From: Cupriavidus oxalaticus
GTDB taxonomy: Bacteria; Pseudomonadota; Gammaproteobacteria; Burkholderiales; Burkholderiaceae
Direction of reading: 5' to 3'
Assembly (NCBI RefSeq): GCF_004768545.1
Contig: NZ_CP038635.1
Location: 124,001 to 188,000 of the forward strand
Length of the DNA stretch: 64,000 nucleotides
The notes under the pieces are model-generated. The model saw only the letters and a program-made list of their open reading frames with translations, had not been told where the DNA came from and searched no databases. The position numbers were made by a program, and so were the translations under genes. Positions 48,823-58,181 of this stretch are shown piece after piece; the stretch's first letter is position 1; every line of letters begins with the position of its first letter.

Positions 48823-48851
48823 AAGGGCGCATCACGATGCGCCCTTTTTTT
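48823..48851 (+). terminator. Intrinsic terminator of hslVU, target of the group II intron
   Basis: AAGGGCGCATC (48823-48833) pairs with GATGCGCCCTT (48836-48846), followed by T residues to 48851. The intron begins at the next base. Confidence 0.93.
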
Positions 48852-50707
48852 GTGCGCCCAGCATGGGCGCACTCTTGTGGGTGCAAGTCCCACCGTAAGC
48901 TGATCACAGCGAACGAAGCGAAGCGCAACTGCGTGAGGGCGACCGAGCGTGGGGAGGAAGCGTGGAGCGTAAATCGTGAGCCGATGAACAAGAACCACAT
49001 AGAAGGCGCGGCTGAGCAGGGCGAGCGGGCGAGAAACCGCGAAGCTCTTGTGATCAAGGCGAGGCAGCGTAAATGTGGCGGCTGTGCGATGAAGGAGTGC
49101 GTTCTTACCTGGGGAGACCTCACCTCGATCCCGAAAGGGTAACGGCGTCGAGCCGGAGTGAGGAGTCAGCAGAGGCCGTAGTAGCCAGAGGACAGACCGG
49201 CAAGGTTGGAGCTATTGGCGAAGGGCCGAACGAGAGGAAGTGTCAGAAGCCATGACGATGTTGGAGGCCAGGCGCCAGAAGCCCGCGCGAGCGGGGCGGG
49301 ACACCGAAGCCAGGGGTGAAGCCCCGGATGGAGTGTGTCGCGGCGAAGCCGAAATCCCGCGGCATGAAACGGACGGCACAGGGTCGGCGCTGCTGGAAGC
49401 GGCGCTGACGCGCGAGAACTTGCGGCAGGCGTTCAAACGGGTGCGGGCGAACAAGGGGTCGGCGGGTGTGGACGGGCTGGACATTGACCAGACGTCGCGC
49501 AAACTGGCGTCCGAGTGGCCTCGTATCCGTGAGGAACTGCTGCGGGGGACGTACCGGCCCAGTCCGGTACGACGGGTGACGATCCCGAAGGCGGAAGGTG
49601 GCGAGCGCGAGCTTGGCATCCCGACGGTGACGGATCGGCTGATCCAGCAGGCGCTGTTGCAAGTCCTGCAACCGCTGCTTGACCCGACCTTCAGCAAGCA
49701 TAGCTACGGGTTTCGGCCTGGACGGCGGGCACATGATGCGGTGTTAGCCGCTCAGTCGTTCGTGCAGTCGGGCCGTCATGTGGTGGTGGACGTGGACTTG
49801 GAGAAGTTCTTCGACCGGGTCAACCACGACATTCTGATCGACCGCCTAAGGCAACGCATCGCCGACGCCGGGATCATCCGGCTGATACGAGCCTACCTGA
49901 ACGCGGGAATCATGGATGGCGGGGTGGTCATGGAACGGCATCAGGGAACGCCGCAAGGTGGTCCCCTGTCGCCGCTGCTGGCCAACGTCTTGCTAGATGA
50001 GGTGGACAAGGAGTTAGAGTGGCGGGGTCACTGCTTCGCGCGGTATGCCGATGACTGCAACGTCTACGTTGGCAGTCGTCGCGCTGGCGAGCGGGTGATG
50101 GCTCTGCTACGAAGGCTCTATGACCGCCTCAAGCTGAAAGTTAACGAAGCCAAAAGCGCCGTGGCGCCGGTATTTGGTCGCAAGTTCCTTGGGTATGGCC
50201 TATGGCAAGCCCGGGACGGTGTGATCAAACGTGTGGTGGCTGCTAAGCCAATGGCGGCGTTCAAACAGCGTGTCAGGGTACTGACGCGGCGCAATGGTGG
50301 GCGCAGCCTCCAAGCCGTAGTCGATCAGTTGCGCCCTTACCTGCTGGGCTGGAAAGCCTACTTCGGGCTGGCGCAGACCTCCAGAATCTGGCGTGAGTTG
50401 GACAGCTGGATAAGGCGGCGGCTTCGGGCCTTGCAGCTCAAACAGTGGCGCAGGGGCAAGACTATCCACCGCGAACTGCTTCGCCTGGGGGCCTCACTAC
50501 CGGTGGCGCAGTCGGTGGCGGCGTTAAGCCGTCGCTGGTGGCACAACAGCCTATCGGCGATTCATCGGGTGCTGACCACTGCCTACTTCGATAGTCTGGG
50601 ACTGCCCCGTCTCGTCTGACCTCAACCTCTCGAACCGCCCGGTGCGGACCCGCATGCCGGGTGGTGTGGCAGGGGATGCAGCCCGATGGGCTGCCCCCTA
50701 TGCCGAT
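48852..50707 (+). mobile_element. Group II intron (group IIC-like), apparently full length
   Basis: The 5' end GTGCGCCCAGC begins directly after the hslU terminator T tract. The structured 5' region (48852-49251) shows the intron-typical run of short GC stems, followed by the maturase gene. Domain V is seen at about 50632-50668: CCGCCCGG pairs with CCGGGTGG, with a TGCG-GACC-CGCA top and a 2-nt bulge. Domain VI (50668-50704) has GGCA pairing with TGCC and a bulged branch-point A at 50700. Intron end at ...GAT (50707) is inferred from the 7-nt distance to this A. Position after a terminator and lack of an endonuclease domain fit group IIC. Confidence 0.85.
49252..50619 (+). CDS. ltrA: Group II intron reverse transcriptase/maturase
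   Basis: A 455-residue intron-encoded protein that splices its host intron and copies it into new sites. The RT domain (about 40-330) shows SAGVDGLDIDQ, ELGIPTVTDRLIQQALLQV, SYGFRPGRRAHDAV, DVDLEKFFDRVNHD, QGTPQGGPLSPLLANVLLDE and the catalytic ARYADDCNVYV. The maturase X domain follows (KRVVAAKPMAAFKQRV to GLAQTSRIWRELDSWIRRRLR). The protein ends soon after, without an HNH endonuclease domain. ATG 49252 follows GAGAGGAAG; GTG 49240 is an alternative. No frameshift or stop is seen, so the protein could be active. Its base composition is less GC-biased than its neighbours. Confidence 0.95.
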   Translation: MTMLEARRQKPARAGRDTEARGEAPDGVCRGEAEIPRHETDGTGSALLEAALTRENLRQAFKRVRANKGSAGVDGLDIDQTSRKLASEWPRIREELLRGTYRPSPVRRVTIPKAEGGERELGIPTVTDRLIQQALLQVLQPLLDPTFSKHSYGFRPGRRAHDAVLAAQSFVQSGRHVVVDVDLEKFFDRVNHDILIDRLRQRIADAGIIRLIRAYLNAGIMDGGVVMERHQGTPQGGPLSPLLANVLLDEVDKELEWRGHCFARYADDCNVYVGSRRAGERVMALLRRLYDRLKLKVNEAKSAVAPVFGRKFLGYGLWQARDGVIKRVVAAKPMAAFKQRVRVLTRRNGGRSLQAVVDQLRPYLLGWKAYFGLAQTSRIWRELDSWIRRRLRALQLKQWRRGKTIHRELLRLGASLPVAQSVAALSRRWWHNSLSAIHRVLTTAYFDSLGLPRLV

Positions 50708-50762
50708 TTGTCGGGTCGCGGCTGGAATTTGTTGTCAGTACGTATCCGCCTGCCACATCGCG

Positions 50763-50788
50763 GTAAGCATCGTAAGCATTGGTAAGCA
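50763..50788 (+). repeat. Three GTAAGCA direct repeats
   Basis: GTAAGCA at 50763-50769, 50772-50778 and 50782-50788, spaced 9 and 10 bp. They lie about 106 bp before the start at 50895. The near-helical spacing suggests a direct-repeat regulator site. Confidence 0.5.
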
Positions 50789-50894
50789 CACTGGCGCACC
50801 CGCGCGCGGCAATGAGACCCTTGCGCACCTTGACGGTCGATTGACCGGTGCGGGAGCCACCGCATCCCACTCAAACCACTGCCAGGAGAAACCA

Positions 50895-51224
50895 ATGGTC
50901 AACTACAAGACCCGCCGCGTGGTGCTTGCCACCGGAGGCTTGCTGGCCGCACTGGCCGCGGCCACGGCATTCCTTTGCATCCGTCCCGCCGTGCCTGCCG
51001 TGCAGGCAGCCGAAGTCACGCAGGCCAAACCGGCCACACCTGCTGCACAGGCCAGCGCGCGCGGCGCCGCCAAGGCCGCGGCCGCCACGCTGGCGCTTGA
51101 AGCCGGCGCGCTGTTCTCGCTGTCGGACCGGCATGCGGGCGATGCCATGCGCATCGTCGCGCAGGGCGATACTGCCGAGTCCAGCGAAGGGCTGGACTGG
51201 GAACACGTGCAGCTGCGCCTGTAA
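50895..51224 (+). CDS. Small exported or membrane-anchored hypothetical protein
   Basis: A 109-residue protein with a basic N-terminus and one hydrophobic segment (VVLATGGLLAALAAATAFL, about residues 9-27) that may be a signal peptide (possible cleavage near VQAAE) or an anchor. The rest is Ala-rich, followed by a more normal C-terminal portion (ALFSLSDRHAGDAMRIVAQG, ending EHVQLRL). No family was recognised. AGGAGAAA precedes ATG 50895. It is isolated: the intron is upstream and regA converges from downstream, with only 33 bp between the two stops. Its upstream GTAAGCA repeats hint at regulated expression. Confidence 0.7.
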   Translation: MVNYKTRRVVLATGGLLAALAAATAFLCIRPAVPAVQAAEVTQAKPATPAAQASARGAAKAAAATLALEAGALFSLSDRHAGDAMRIVAQGDTAESSEGLDWEHVQLRL

Positions 51225-51257
51225 GCGCGGCAGCCGCAATCCGGTTTCCCTACCCTT

Positions 51258-51869
51258 CTACCGCGACACCGGCCGCTTCCCCAGCTTGCGCTGCAAGGTA
51301 CGCCGGTGCATGTTCAGCGCCCGCGCCGTGGCGGAGATATTGCCGCCATGCTCGGCCAGCACGCGCTGGATATGTTCCCACTCGAGCCGCGCCACCGACA
51401 GCGGCACCGGCTCTTCCAGCGCGGCCTGCGCCGCGTCTTCCGACACCCCCGCCATCAGCGCAGTCAGGATCGAATCGACATTGGCCGGCTTGGCCAGGTA
51501 CTCGTCCGCGCCTTGCTTGACCGCCGCCACCGCGGTGGCGATGCTGGCATAGCCGGTCAGGATCAGGATGCGCGCGTCCGGCAGCGCCTGGCGCAGCGGC
51601 GCGACCAGCTGCAGGCCGGATTCGGCCGGCGCGGTGCTGCCGGCCTCGGGCGGCGGCTCAAGGTGCAGGTCGAGCGTGACGTAGGCAAAGTCGGTTCGGC
51701 CCGCCAGCGCCAGCGCGGTGCGGCCGTCATGGGCCACTTGCACGGCGTAGCCGCGGCGCATGAGCGCGCGTGCCAGCGTGCCGGCAAAGACTTCGTCGTC
51801 GTCGATGACGAGGAACGAAGTGCCCGCCGGCGCGGTGGCTTCGGGAACCGGTTGGAAGGTGTCGGTCAT
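51258..51869 (-). CDS. regA: RegA/PrrA/ActR-family redox response regulator
   Basis: A 203-residue response regulator of the RegA family. The receiver domain (about 18-140) shows FLVIDDDEVF (acidic pair) and the acceptor Asp in YVTLDLHLE, with LTGYASIATAV and YLAKP. The C-terminal Fis-like helix-turn-helix is the near-invariant family hallmark (EWEHIQRVLAEHGGNISAT, ALNMHRRTLQRKL). Receiver residues 70-85 contain a short Pro/Ala-rich insert not usual in RegA. It regulates respiration, carbon and nitrogen fixation, or hydrogenase genes in response to redox state in other bacteria. It follows regB by 21 bp in the same operon. Confidence 0.94.
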   Translation of the reverse strand: MTDTFQPVPEATAPAGTSFLVIDDDEVFAGTLARALMRRGYAVQVAHDGRTALALAGRTDFAYVTLDLHLEPPPEAGSTAPAESGLQLVAPLRQALPDARILILTGYASIATAVAAVKQGADEYLAKPANVDSILTALMAGVSEDAAQAALEEPVPLSVARLEWEHIQRVLAEHGGNISATARALNMHRRTLQRKLGKRPVSR

Positions 51870-51890
51870 GGTCAGGAGTCGCGCGTGGGT

Positions 51891-53288
51891 TCAGGATGCG
51901 CTGCGCGCACGCGGCGCCGATAGCGTAGACAGTGCGGGCAGCCGCAGCTCGGCCACGGTGCCGCCGCCGGAGCGGTCGCGCCAGCCCAGCTCGCCGCCCA
52001 TCTGGCGCGCGCCACTCTGCGCCAGGTACAGGCCGATGCCCTGGCCGCCGTGCTGGCTGGCCACCGGCATTTCGCCGAGCTGGCCGCGCAGTGCCTCGGG
52101 AATGCCGTCGCCATGGTCGGCGACGCGGAACGACAGCCACGGCGCCACGTGTCCCGGCTCCATGGCGATTTCCAGCTGCAGCGGCCGGCTGGAGCGGCCG
52201 GCGTTCTGCTGGGCGCGCGCGGCGTTGTCGAGCAGGATGGTCAGGATCTGGCCGACGCGCGCGGTCTCCACCGGCTGCGCGCCGGCGCCCGGCGTGGCGC
52301 TTGCCTGCAGGCTGGCGTTGGGATGGCGCAGCTGCCAGCGCTCGGCAAAGGCCGGCAGCCAGGCGTCCAGGCGCTGCGGCGCCAGCGTGGCCGAGTCCTC
52401 GCGCAGCCGCGCCAGCGTGGTGCGGCACAGCGCCAGCTGCTGCTCGACGGTCTGCAGGTCGGGCAGGTAGCTGCGGATCGGCGTGGCGCCCAGCGCCGCG
52501 TCGGAGGCATCGGCGCGCAGCTCGCCGGCGATCACCGCCAGCGTCGCCAGCGGCGTGCCGATCTCATGCGCCACCGCGGCGGCCTGGCCGTTGAGGTCTT
52601 CCACGCGCGCCTCGCGCAGCAGCTGCTCGCGCGCCAGGTTCAGCTGCGCCTCGCGCTGGCGCAGCACGCCCGACAGGCGCGCGACGAACATCGCGATCAT
52701 CACCGCGCTGGCGACGAAGTTCAGCCACATGCCCGCCAGGTGGTAGTTCACCGCGTTGTCGGGGTTGTGCAGGTCCAGCGGCACGTATTCGAACAGCAGC
52801 ACCGTGTAGCAGGCGAGCGCATAGACCGCCAGCGCGAGCACCTGCCGCCACGGCAGGATGGCCGCGGCGATGGCGAGGCCCGGCAGGTAGAACGACACGA
52901 AGGGATTGGTCGCGCCGCCGGTGTAGAACAGGATCGCCGACAGCGCGGTCAGGTCCACCAGCAGCTGCCCCATCAGTTCGGCTTCGCCGGGCGCCGTGTT
53001 GCGCCGCGTGTGCTGGCGCAGGCGCAGCGCCGTGATCAGGTTGAACAGCGCCTGGAGCCCGAGCACCACCATCAGCGGCCCATACGGCAGCCGGATGCCG
53101 GCGATCGGGTCGCAGGCCAGCAGCGTCAGCGCCTGCCCCGACAGCAGCGCCCAGCGCAGCCAGAACAGCCGCCGCAGCGTCACCTGGCCGTGGCGCGGCG
53201 AGCTGGCGGCCGGCAAGGGCGACAGGAAGGGCAGGTCAGGCAAGCGGGATGAGGGGGATGAGGGGGACACGGCTGCGGCGGTGGTCAT
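51891..53288 (-). CDS. regB: RegB/PrrB-family redox sensor histidine kinase
   Basis: A 465-residue membrane kinase. Six hydrophobic segments fill residues about 40-205. The quinone-sensing heptapeptide appears as GGATNPF. The H-box is AAAVAHEIGTPLATL, and the redox Cys equivalent is in LALCRTTL, followed by the N-box (LLDNAARAQQN), G1 (DHGDGIP) and G2 (GQGIGLYLAQ) of the ATPase domain. RegB is kept inactive by oxidised quinone and by disulfide formation when oxygen is plentiful. It is upstream of regA in one operon and divergent from a copper chaperone gene relevant to cytochrome oxidase assembly. Confidence 0.95.
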   Translation of the reverse strand: MTTAAAVSPSSPSSRLPDLPFLSPLPAASSPRHGQVTLRRLFWLRWALLSGQALTLLACDPIAGIRLPYGPLMVVLGLQALFNLITALRLRQHTRRNTAPGEAELMGQLLVDLTALSAILFYTGGATNPFVSFYLPGLAIAAAILPWRQVLALAVYALACYTVLLFEYVPLDLHNPDNAVNYHLAGMWLNFVASAVMIAMFVARLSGVLRQREAQLNLAREQLLREARVEDLNGQAAAVAHEIGTPLATLAVIAGELRADASDAALGATPIRSYLPDLQTVEQQLALCRTTLARLREDSATLAPQRLDAWLPAFAERWQLRHPNASLQASATPGAGAQPVETARVGQILTILLDNAARAQQNAGRSSRPLQLEIAMEPGHVAPWLSFRVADHGDGIPEALRGQLGEMPVASQHGGQGIGLYLAQSGARQMGGELGWRDRSGGGTVAELRLPALSTLSAPRARSAS

Positions 53289-53463
53289 GGCGCGAGTGTA
53301 TCAATGCGGCCGGAAGGTGCCGGCGCGTGCGACACCTTGCCGCATTGGCGGCGCGCCGCCGCGGCTGCCAGACTAGCCGGCTTTGGCCGGCCCGCATGCC
53401 CTGGCATGCCTGCACGCGGCGCGCGGTGCCATGTTCTAATCTCTGCTTTCAGGAGAGACAACG

Positions 53464-53949
53464 ATGCAAGCCAAATTCCGCGCGGCCACGCTGGCCGCAT
53501 CGATTGCCGCACTGGCCACGGCGCTGGCGTCCGGGGCCGCGCTGGCCCAGGTCGACGTCAGCAACGCCTGGGTGCGCGGCACGGTGCCGACGCAGGCCGC
53601 TTCGGGCGCGTTCATGGTGCTGCATGCGCACGAGAACGCGAAGCTGGTGGGTGTCTCGTCGCCGGTGGGCGAGGCCGAGATCCACGAGATGAAGATGGAA
53701 AACAACGTGATGCGCATGCGGCAGGTCAAGTCGCTCGACCTGCCCAAGATGAAGGACGTAGAGCTGAAGCCGGGCGGCTACCATGTGATGCTGATGGGCC
53801 TGAAGAGCCAGCTCAAGAAGGGCGACACCGTGCCCATCACGCTGAAGATCGAGCAGGGCGGCAAGGTGACCGAGCAGAAGGTCAACGCCGAAGTGCGCGA
53901 CATGGTGCCGGGCGGCGGCCACGCCGGCCACGGCGATCACATGCACTGA
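53464..53949 (+). CDS. Periplasmic copper chaperone PCuAC
   Basis: A 161-residue periplasmic copper-binding protein. It has a signal peptide (cleavage after ALAQ) and the PCuAC copper site: His and Met ligands in AEIHEMKM and RMRQV, and HVMLMG about 22 residues further on. An additional His-rich tail (GHAGHGDHMH) probably loads Cu(II). It delivers Cu(I) to the CuA site of cytochrome c oxidase together with Sco proteins. AGGAGAG precedes ATG 53464. It is divergent from regBA, whose orthologues control terminal oxidases, giving a plausible regulatory link. Confidence 0.94.
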   Translation: MQAKFRAATLAASIAALATALASGAALAQVDVSNAWVRGTVPTQAASGAFMVLHAHENAKLVGVSSPVGEAEIHEMKMENNVMRMRQVKSLDLPKMKDVELKPGGYHVMLMGLKSQLKKGDTVPITLKIEQGGKVTEQKVNAEVRDMVPGGGHAGHGDHMH

Positions 53950-53987
53950 TCAGCAGAAGCCAGGCCTGGCCCTGGCCGCCAGCCATC

Positions 53988-54176
53988 ATGGCCAACAAGC
54001 AGCACGGCACGCGTCAGAAACTGGTGTTCCGCGGGGGCACGCCGCCCGCACGGCCTGCATCCCCCGAACCGCCGGCAAGGCGCCGTGACGCCCGGCCGCA
54101 GCCGCCGGTGCCGGGTGCCGCCAAGCCGGCGCGGCGGCGTCAGCCGCGCAAGCTGATCGGCTCTTCCGATTCCTGA
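53988..54176 (+). CDS. Possible small basic protein (low confidence)
   Basis: A possible 62-residue Pro/Arg-rich basic protein 38 bp after the PCuAC stop (MANKQHGTRQKLVFRGG start). It has no recognised domain, no clear Shine-Dalgarno site, and its last 37 bp overlap the 3' end of the convergent LysR gene. It may be real and co-transcribed with PCuAC, or may just be an open frame in GC-rich DNA. Confidence 0.3.
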   Translation: MANKQHGTRQKLVFRGGTPPARPASPEPPARRRDARPQPPVPGAAKPARRRQPRKLIGSSDS

Positions 54177-55075
54177 CTGGCCGCCGCCGCCAGCACGCGC
54201 TCGCGCAGCCAGGCGTGGGCCGGATCGGCTTCGGTGCGCTCGTGCCAGATCATGCTGAAGGTGAAGTCTTCCAGCGCAAACGGCGGCTCGAAGATGGCGT
54301 AGCGCGAGTCTTCCTCCAGCGCCGACAGGCTGCGCCGCGCCGTGGTCAGCACCAGGTTGGTCCCGCCGATCAGCGCCGGCGCCACGCTCCAGTGCGGCAC
54401 CACGCAGGCGATCTTGCGCCGCCCGCCCAGCCTGGCGACCGCGGCGTCGATCGCGTCCATGCGTTCGCTGTGGGTGGCCACCAGCACATGCGAGCGCGCC
54501 AGGTAGGCCACCTGGTCGAGCCGGCCGGTGTCGCGCACCGTGGCCGCGTCCACCGCGCAGGCATAGCTTTCCCGGAACAATTCGGCCGACTGCACGCCTT
54601 CGGGCTGGTAGCTGAACACGCCCAGCGCCATGTCTATCTCGCCATCGGCCACCTGCGCCGTCATGCCCTCGCGGCTGGCCTGCGACACCACCAGGTCGAT
54701 ATTGGGCGCGGCCTTGCGCAAGGCGCGCAGCAGCCGCGGCAGCACCACCAGCGCACCGTAGTCGGACATCGCGAGGCGGAAGCTGCGGCGCGCGGTGGCG
54801 GGCTGGAAGCCGCTCGGCCCCAGCAGGATGCGCACCTGCGACAGCGCTTCGGCCAGCGGGCCGGACAGTTCATGGGCGCGTGCGCTCAGCACCAGGCCGC
54901 CCTTGCCGCGTACCAGGATGGGATCGTCGAGCAGCTGCCGCAGCCGCCCCAGCGCATGGCTGACCGCCGGCTGGCTCAGGTGCAGGCGCAGCGCGGCGCG
55001 TGAGATGTGGCGCTCGGCGAGCAGTGCTTCAAGCACCACCAGCAGGTTGAGGTCGATTCCGCGTAGGCTATTCAT
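54140..55075 (-). CDS. LysR-family transcriptional regulator (NodD/NahR-like)
   Basis: A 311-residue LysR regulator. The helix-turn-helix occupies residues 4-63 (GIDLNLLVVLEALLAERHIS and LHLSQPAVSHALGRLRQLLD), followed by the effector-binding domain beginning RRSFRLAMSDYGALVVLPRL, a type seen in NodD/NahR/SyrM relatives. ATG 55075 is the normal family start. It is divergent from a DMT-type membrane gene across a 94-bp AT-richer gap, so that transporter is the most likely target. The effector is unknown. Confidence 0.92.
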   Translation of the reverse strand: MNSLRGIDLNLLVVLEALLAERHISRAALRLHLSQPAVSHALGRLRQLLDDPILVRGKGGLVLSARAHELSGPLAEALSQVRILLGPSGFQPATARRSFRLAMSDYGALVVLPRLLRALRKAAPNIDLVVSQASREGMTAQVADGEIDMALGVFSYQPEGVQSAELFRESYACAVDAATVRDTGRLDQVAYLARSHVLVATHSERMDAIDAAVARLGGRRKIACVVPHWSVAPALIGGTNLVLTTARRSLSALEEDSRYAIFEPPFALEDFTFSMIWHERTEADPAHAWLRERVLAAAASQESEEPISLRG

Positions 55076-55169
55076 TCGGCGAATATTAAACGTATGAAAG
55101 CAGAATTGGGAATTCGCTTTGCGATATTTCAAACTGTCAGGCATCGCAGTTTGCCCTACGGAGCGTGAC

Positions 55170-55721
55170 ATGTCAGGCATCCAGTTGCCGAATTCTTTCC
55201 CGATTTCCTTGCTGTTGCCCCTAGTGTTGCCCCTTGCCACCGCCGTGCTGGCGGGCGCCGTGATCCCGTTCCAGGCGGGCGCCAACGCCACGCTGGCGCG
55301 TACGCTGGGACATCCGCTGGGGGCGACGCTGGTGTCGCTGCTGGTCAGCCTGGCGGCGCTGCTGCCCCTGCTATGGCTGCTGCGCGTGCCGCTGCCCGCG
55401 GCATCGGTGCTGGCGCGCGCGCCGGCGTGGACGTGGATTGGCGGGGTGCTGGGGGTGTTCTATATCTCGGCCGCCCTGGTGATGGCGCCGAAGCTCGGCG
55501 CGGCCGGCTTTATTGCCGCGGTGGTGGCGGGGCAGGTGCTGGCCGCGCTGGCCGTCGACCAGTTCGGCCTGGCCGGATTCGCAGTGCGGGCCATGACGCC
55601 GGCGCGGCTGGCGGGCGCCACGCTGATCGTGGTGGGGATGCTGGCGATGCAGTGGAGCAGCGCCGGCGCGTCGTCCGGCCCTGTGCCCGCGGTTCAGCCC
55701 TCGGCGGGCTCCGGCGCCTGA
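55170..55721 (+). CDS. DMT-superfamily transporter (DUF606/YdcZ type)
   Basis: A 183-residue integral membrane protein with about five helices: PLATAVLAGAVIPFQAGANA at the start, GATLVSLLVSLAALLPLLWL, WIGGVLGVFYISAALVMAPK, FIAAVVAGQVLAALAVDQFG and the final LAGATLIVVGMLAMQW. The PFQAGANA and GQVLAAL patterns are typical of the five-helix DUF606 branch of drug/metabolite transporters, which act as homodimers or paired half-transporters. The substrate is unknown. It is divergent from a LysR gene. Its 3' end overlaps the convergent CWC gene by 28 bp. Confidence 0.88.
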   Translation: MSGIQLPNSFPISLLLPLVLPLATAVLAGAVIPFQAGANATLARTLGHPLGATLVSLLVSLAALLPLLWLLRVPLPAASVLARAPAWTWIGGVLGVFYISAALVMAPKLGAAGFIAAVVAGQVLAALAVDQFGLAGFAVRAMTPARLAGATLIVVGMLAMQWSSAGASSGPVPAVQPSAGSGA

Positions 55722-55924
55722 TCGCCGCGCTGGCGCGCCGCCAGGCAGCTGGGGCACAGGCAGTGCTGGCCGGGCACGATGCGCCGTGCCGGCAGCAGCG
55801 GCTGGCTGGCGCACCAGCACTCGCGCAGCCCAGCCACGTAGCCGCAGACGAAGCCGGCGCCGCATTGGCTGCAATGCTCGACGGGGCGAAGCTGGCCGGT
55901 CAGGACGGTGGCGGGATCGGTCAT
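55694..55924 (-). CDS. Cysteine-rich CWC-type small protein
   Basis: A 76-residue protein with eight cysteines arranged as HCSQCGAGFVCG, ECWCAS and HCLCPSC, matching the cysteine-rich CWC family of Proteobacteria, a probable zinc-binding domain of unknown function. ATG 55924 (MTDPATVLTG) is chosen as the last in-frame start ahead of the domain. The 3' end overlaps the DMT gene. It lies upstream of argB on the opposite strand, with 304 bp between them that contain an apparent TTGTAAAAT-like AT patch near 56110-56116 but no other clear feature. Confidence 0.82.
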   Translation of the reverse strand: MTDPATVLTGQLRPVEHCSQCGAGFVCGYVAGLRECWCASQPLLPARRIVPGQHCLCPSCLAARQRGDQAPEPAEG

Positions 55925-56219
55925 GGTGCGGGAACTGATACGGCGGGAACTGGTACGGCGAAGCGCAAGACAAACGGCAAAGGCCGCGAAAGAAGCTGTG
56001 CTGTTGCGCGAACGGAACGCCGGCGGGCCGCCGTGGTGCCCCGTGCGGCGCTTGCGGGGCGGATGGCCGGACCTGCCCGGGCCGCGGGACTCGCGCCCCG
56101 CGCGGTTTCTTGTAAAATCGGCGCCTGCCATAGCCGGATGGCGCACTTTCGGGCGATCCCTGTTGCGCGCTGTTGCGTTTTCCGCCGGCTACGCGGCTGT
56201 TAGCCATCATACCTGTTGA

Positions 56220-57155
<936 letters not shown>

Positions 57156-57221
57156 GCGGCACCGCCGGGGCGGGCCACAACCGGCTGCCCCGGCATCCCA
57201 TCATCTCCAGAGTCGCCCGGC

Positions 57222-58181
57222 GTGCCTACCAGTCTTCCTCCTCCGCGCCGTGTCCGCGCTCGCCTGCGCCGCCGTCCCGCCGGGGACAACTCGGGGCGCA
57301 CGGTCTGGCTGTTCGACCTCGACAACACGCTGCACGATGCCTCGCACGCGATCTTCCCGGCGATCAACCGGCTGATGACCGCCTACGTGGCGCGCGTGCT
57401 CGGTTGCGACGAGGCCACCGCCAGCCGCGTGCGGGTGGACTACTGGCAGCGCTACGGCGCGACGCTGCTCGGCATGATCCGCCACCATGGCGTCGATCCC
57501 GCCGACTTCCTGCGCGCGGCGCATGAATTCCCGGCGCTGGCCGGGATGGTGCGCGTGCAGCGCGGGCTGGCGGCGCACCTGCGGCGCCTGCCGGGGCGCA
57601 AGCTCCTGGTCACCAACGCCCCGCAGGACTATGCGCGCGCTGTGCTGGACATCGCCGGCATCGGCCATTGCTTCGAGCGCGTGGTGGCGATCGAGCAGAT
57701 GTGGGTGCATGGCCACCTGCGGCCCAAGCCGGACCGCCGCATGCTGCGGCGCCTGCTGGTGCAGGCGCGCGTGGCGCCGCATCGCGCGGTGCTGGTGGAG
57801 GACACCGTGTCGCACCTCAAGCGCTATGCCGGCACCGGCATCCGCACCGCCTGGGTGACCGGCTACCTGCGCACCATGGCGCCGTCGCGCCCGCATGACG
57901 TGCCTGGCGCGCCCAATTCGGCGCAAGACGATGGCAGCCGGCGCGATGCGGCGGTCCGCTCGACGCTCGAGGCGGAAGAAGACCGCCGCGCCGGCCACGC
58001 CGCGCAGGAGCATTCGGTCACGCTGGTGGCCGCGGAATCACAGGTTCCGCAGGCACCGCAGGCGCAGTCCGGCAACGCGCCTCGCGTGCGGGCCCGCGTG
58101 CCGAACCGGCCGGCCTATGTGGACATAAAAGTACAATCGATGCATCAACTCCAACGACGAATGCGGAGAAACGGGTCATGA
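57222..58181 (+). CDS. Pyrimidine 5'-nucleotidase-type HAD hydrolase
   Basis: A 319-residue HAD-superfamily protein similar to the SDT1/YjjG-type pyrimidine 5'-nucleotidase. Motif I is WLFDLDNTLHD, motif II LLVTNAPQDY, the motif III Lys lies in RPKPDRRML, and motif IV is VLVEDTVSHL. After the roughly 230-residue domain there is a variable charged tail (about 235-319) rich in Ala and Gln. The start is GTG 57222. It overlaps slmA by four bases. The argB-HAD-slmA order is conserved in many Burkholderiales, indicating co-transcription. Confidence 0.88.
   Translation: MPTSLPPPRRVRARLRRRPAGDNSGRTVWLFDLDNTLHDASHAIFPAINRLMTAYVARVLGCDEATASRVRVDYWQRYGATLLGMIRHHGVDPADFLRAAHEFPALAGMVRVQRGLAAHLRRLPGRKLLVTNAPQDYARAVLDIAGIGHCFERVVAIEQMWVHGHLRPKPDRRMLRRLLVQARVAPHRAVLVEDTVSHLKRYAGTGIRTAWVTGYLRTMAPSRPHDVPGAPNSAQDDGSRRDAAVRSTLEAEEDRRAGHAAQEHSVTLVAAESQVPQAPQAQSGNAPRVRARVPNRPAYVDIKVQSMHQLQRRMRRNGS

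Noticed and set aside
53304..53987. Long frame across the PCuAC gene in another reading frame
   Set aside because: PCuAC has a signal peptide and a full copper motif. The alternative frame is Arg/Gly-rich without homology; only its last 62 codons are kept as a low-confidence possibility.
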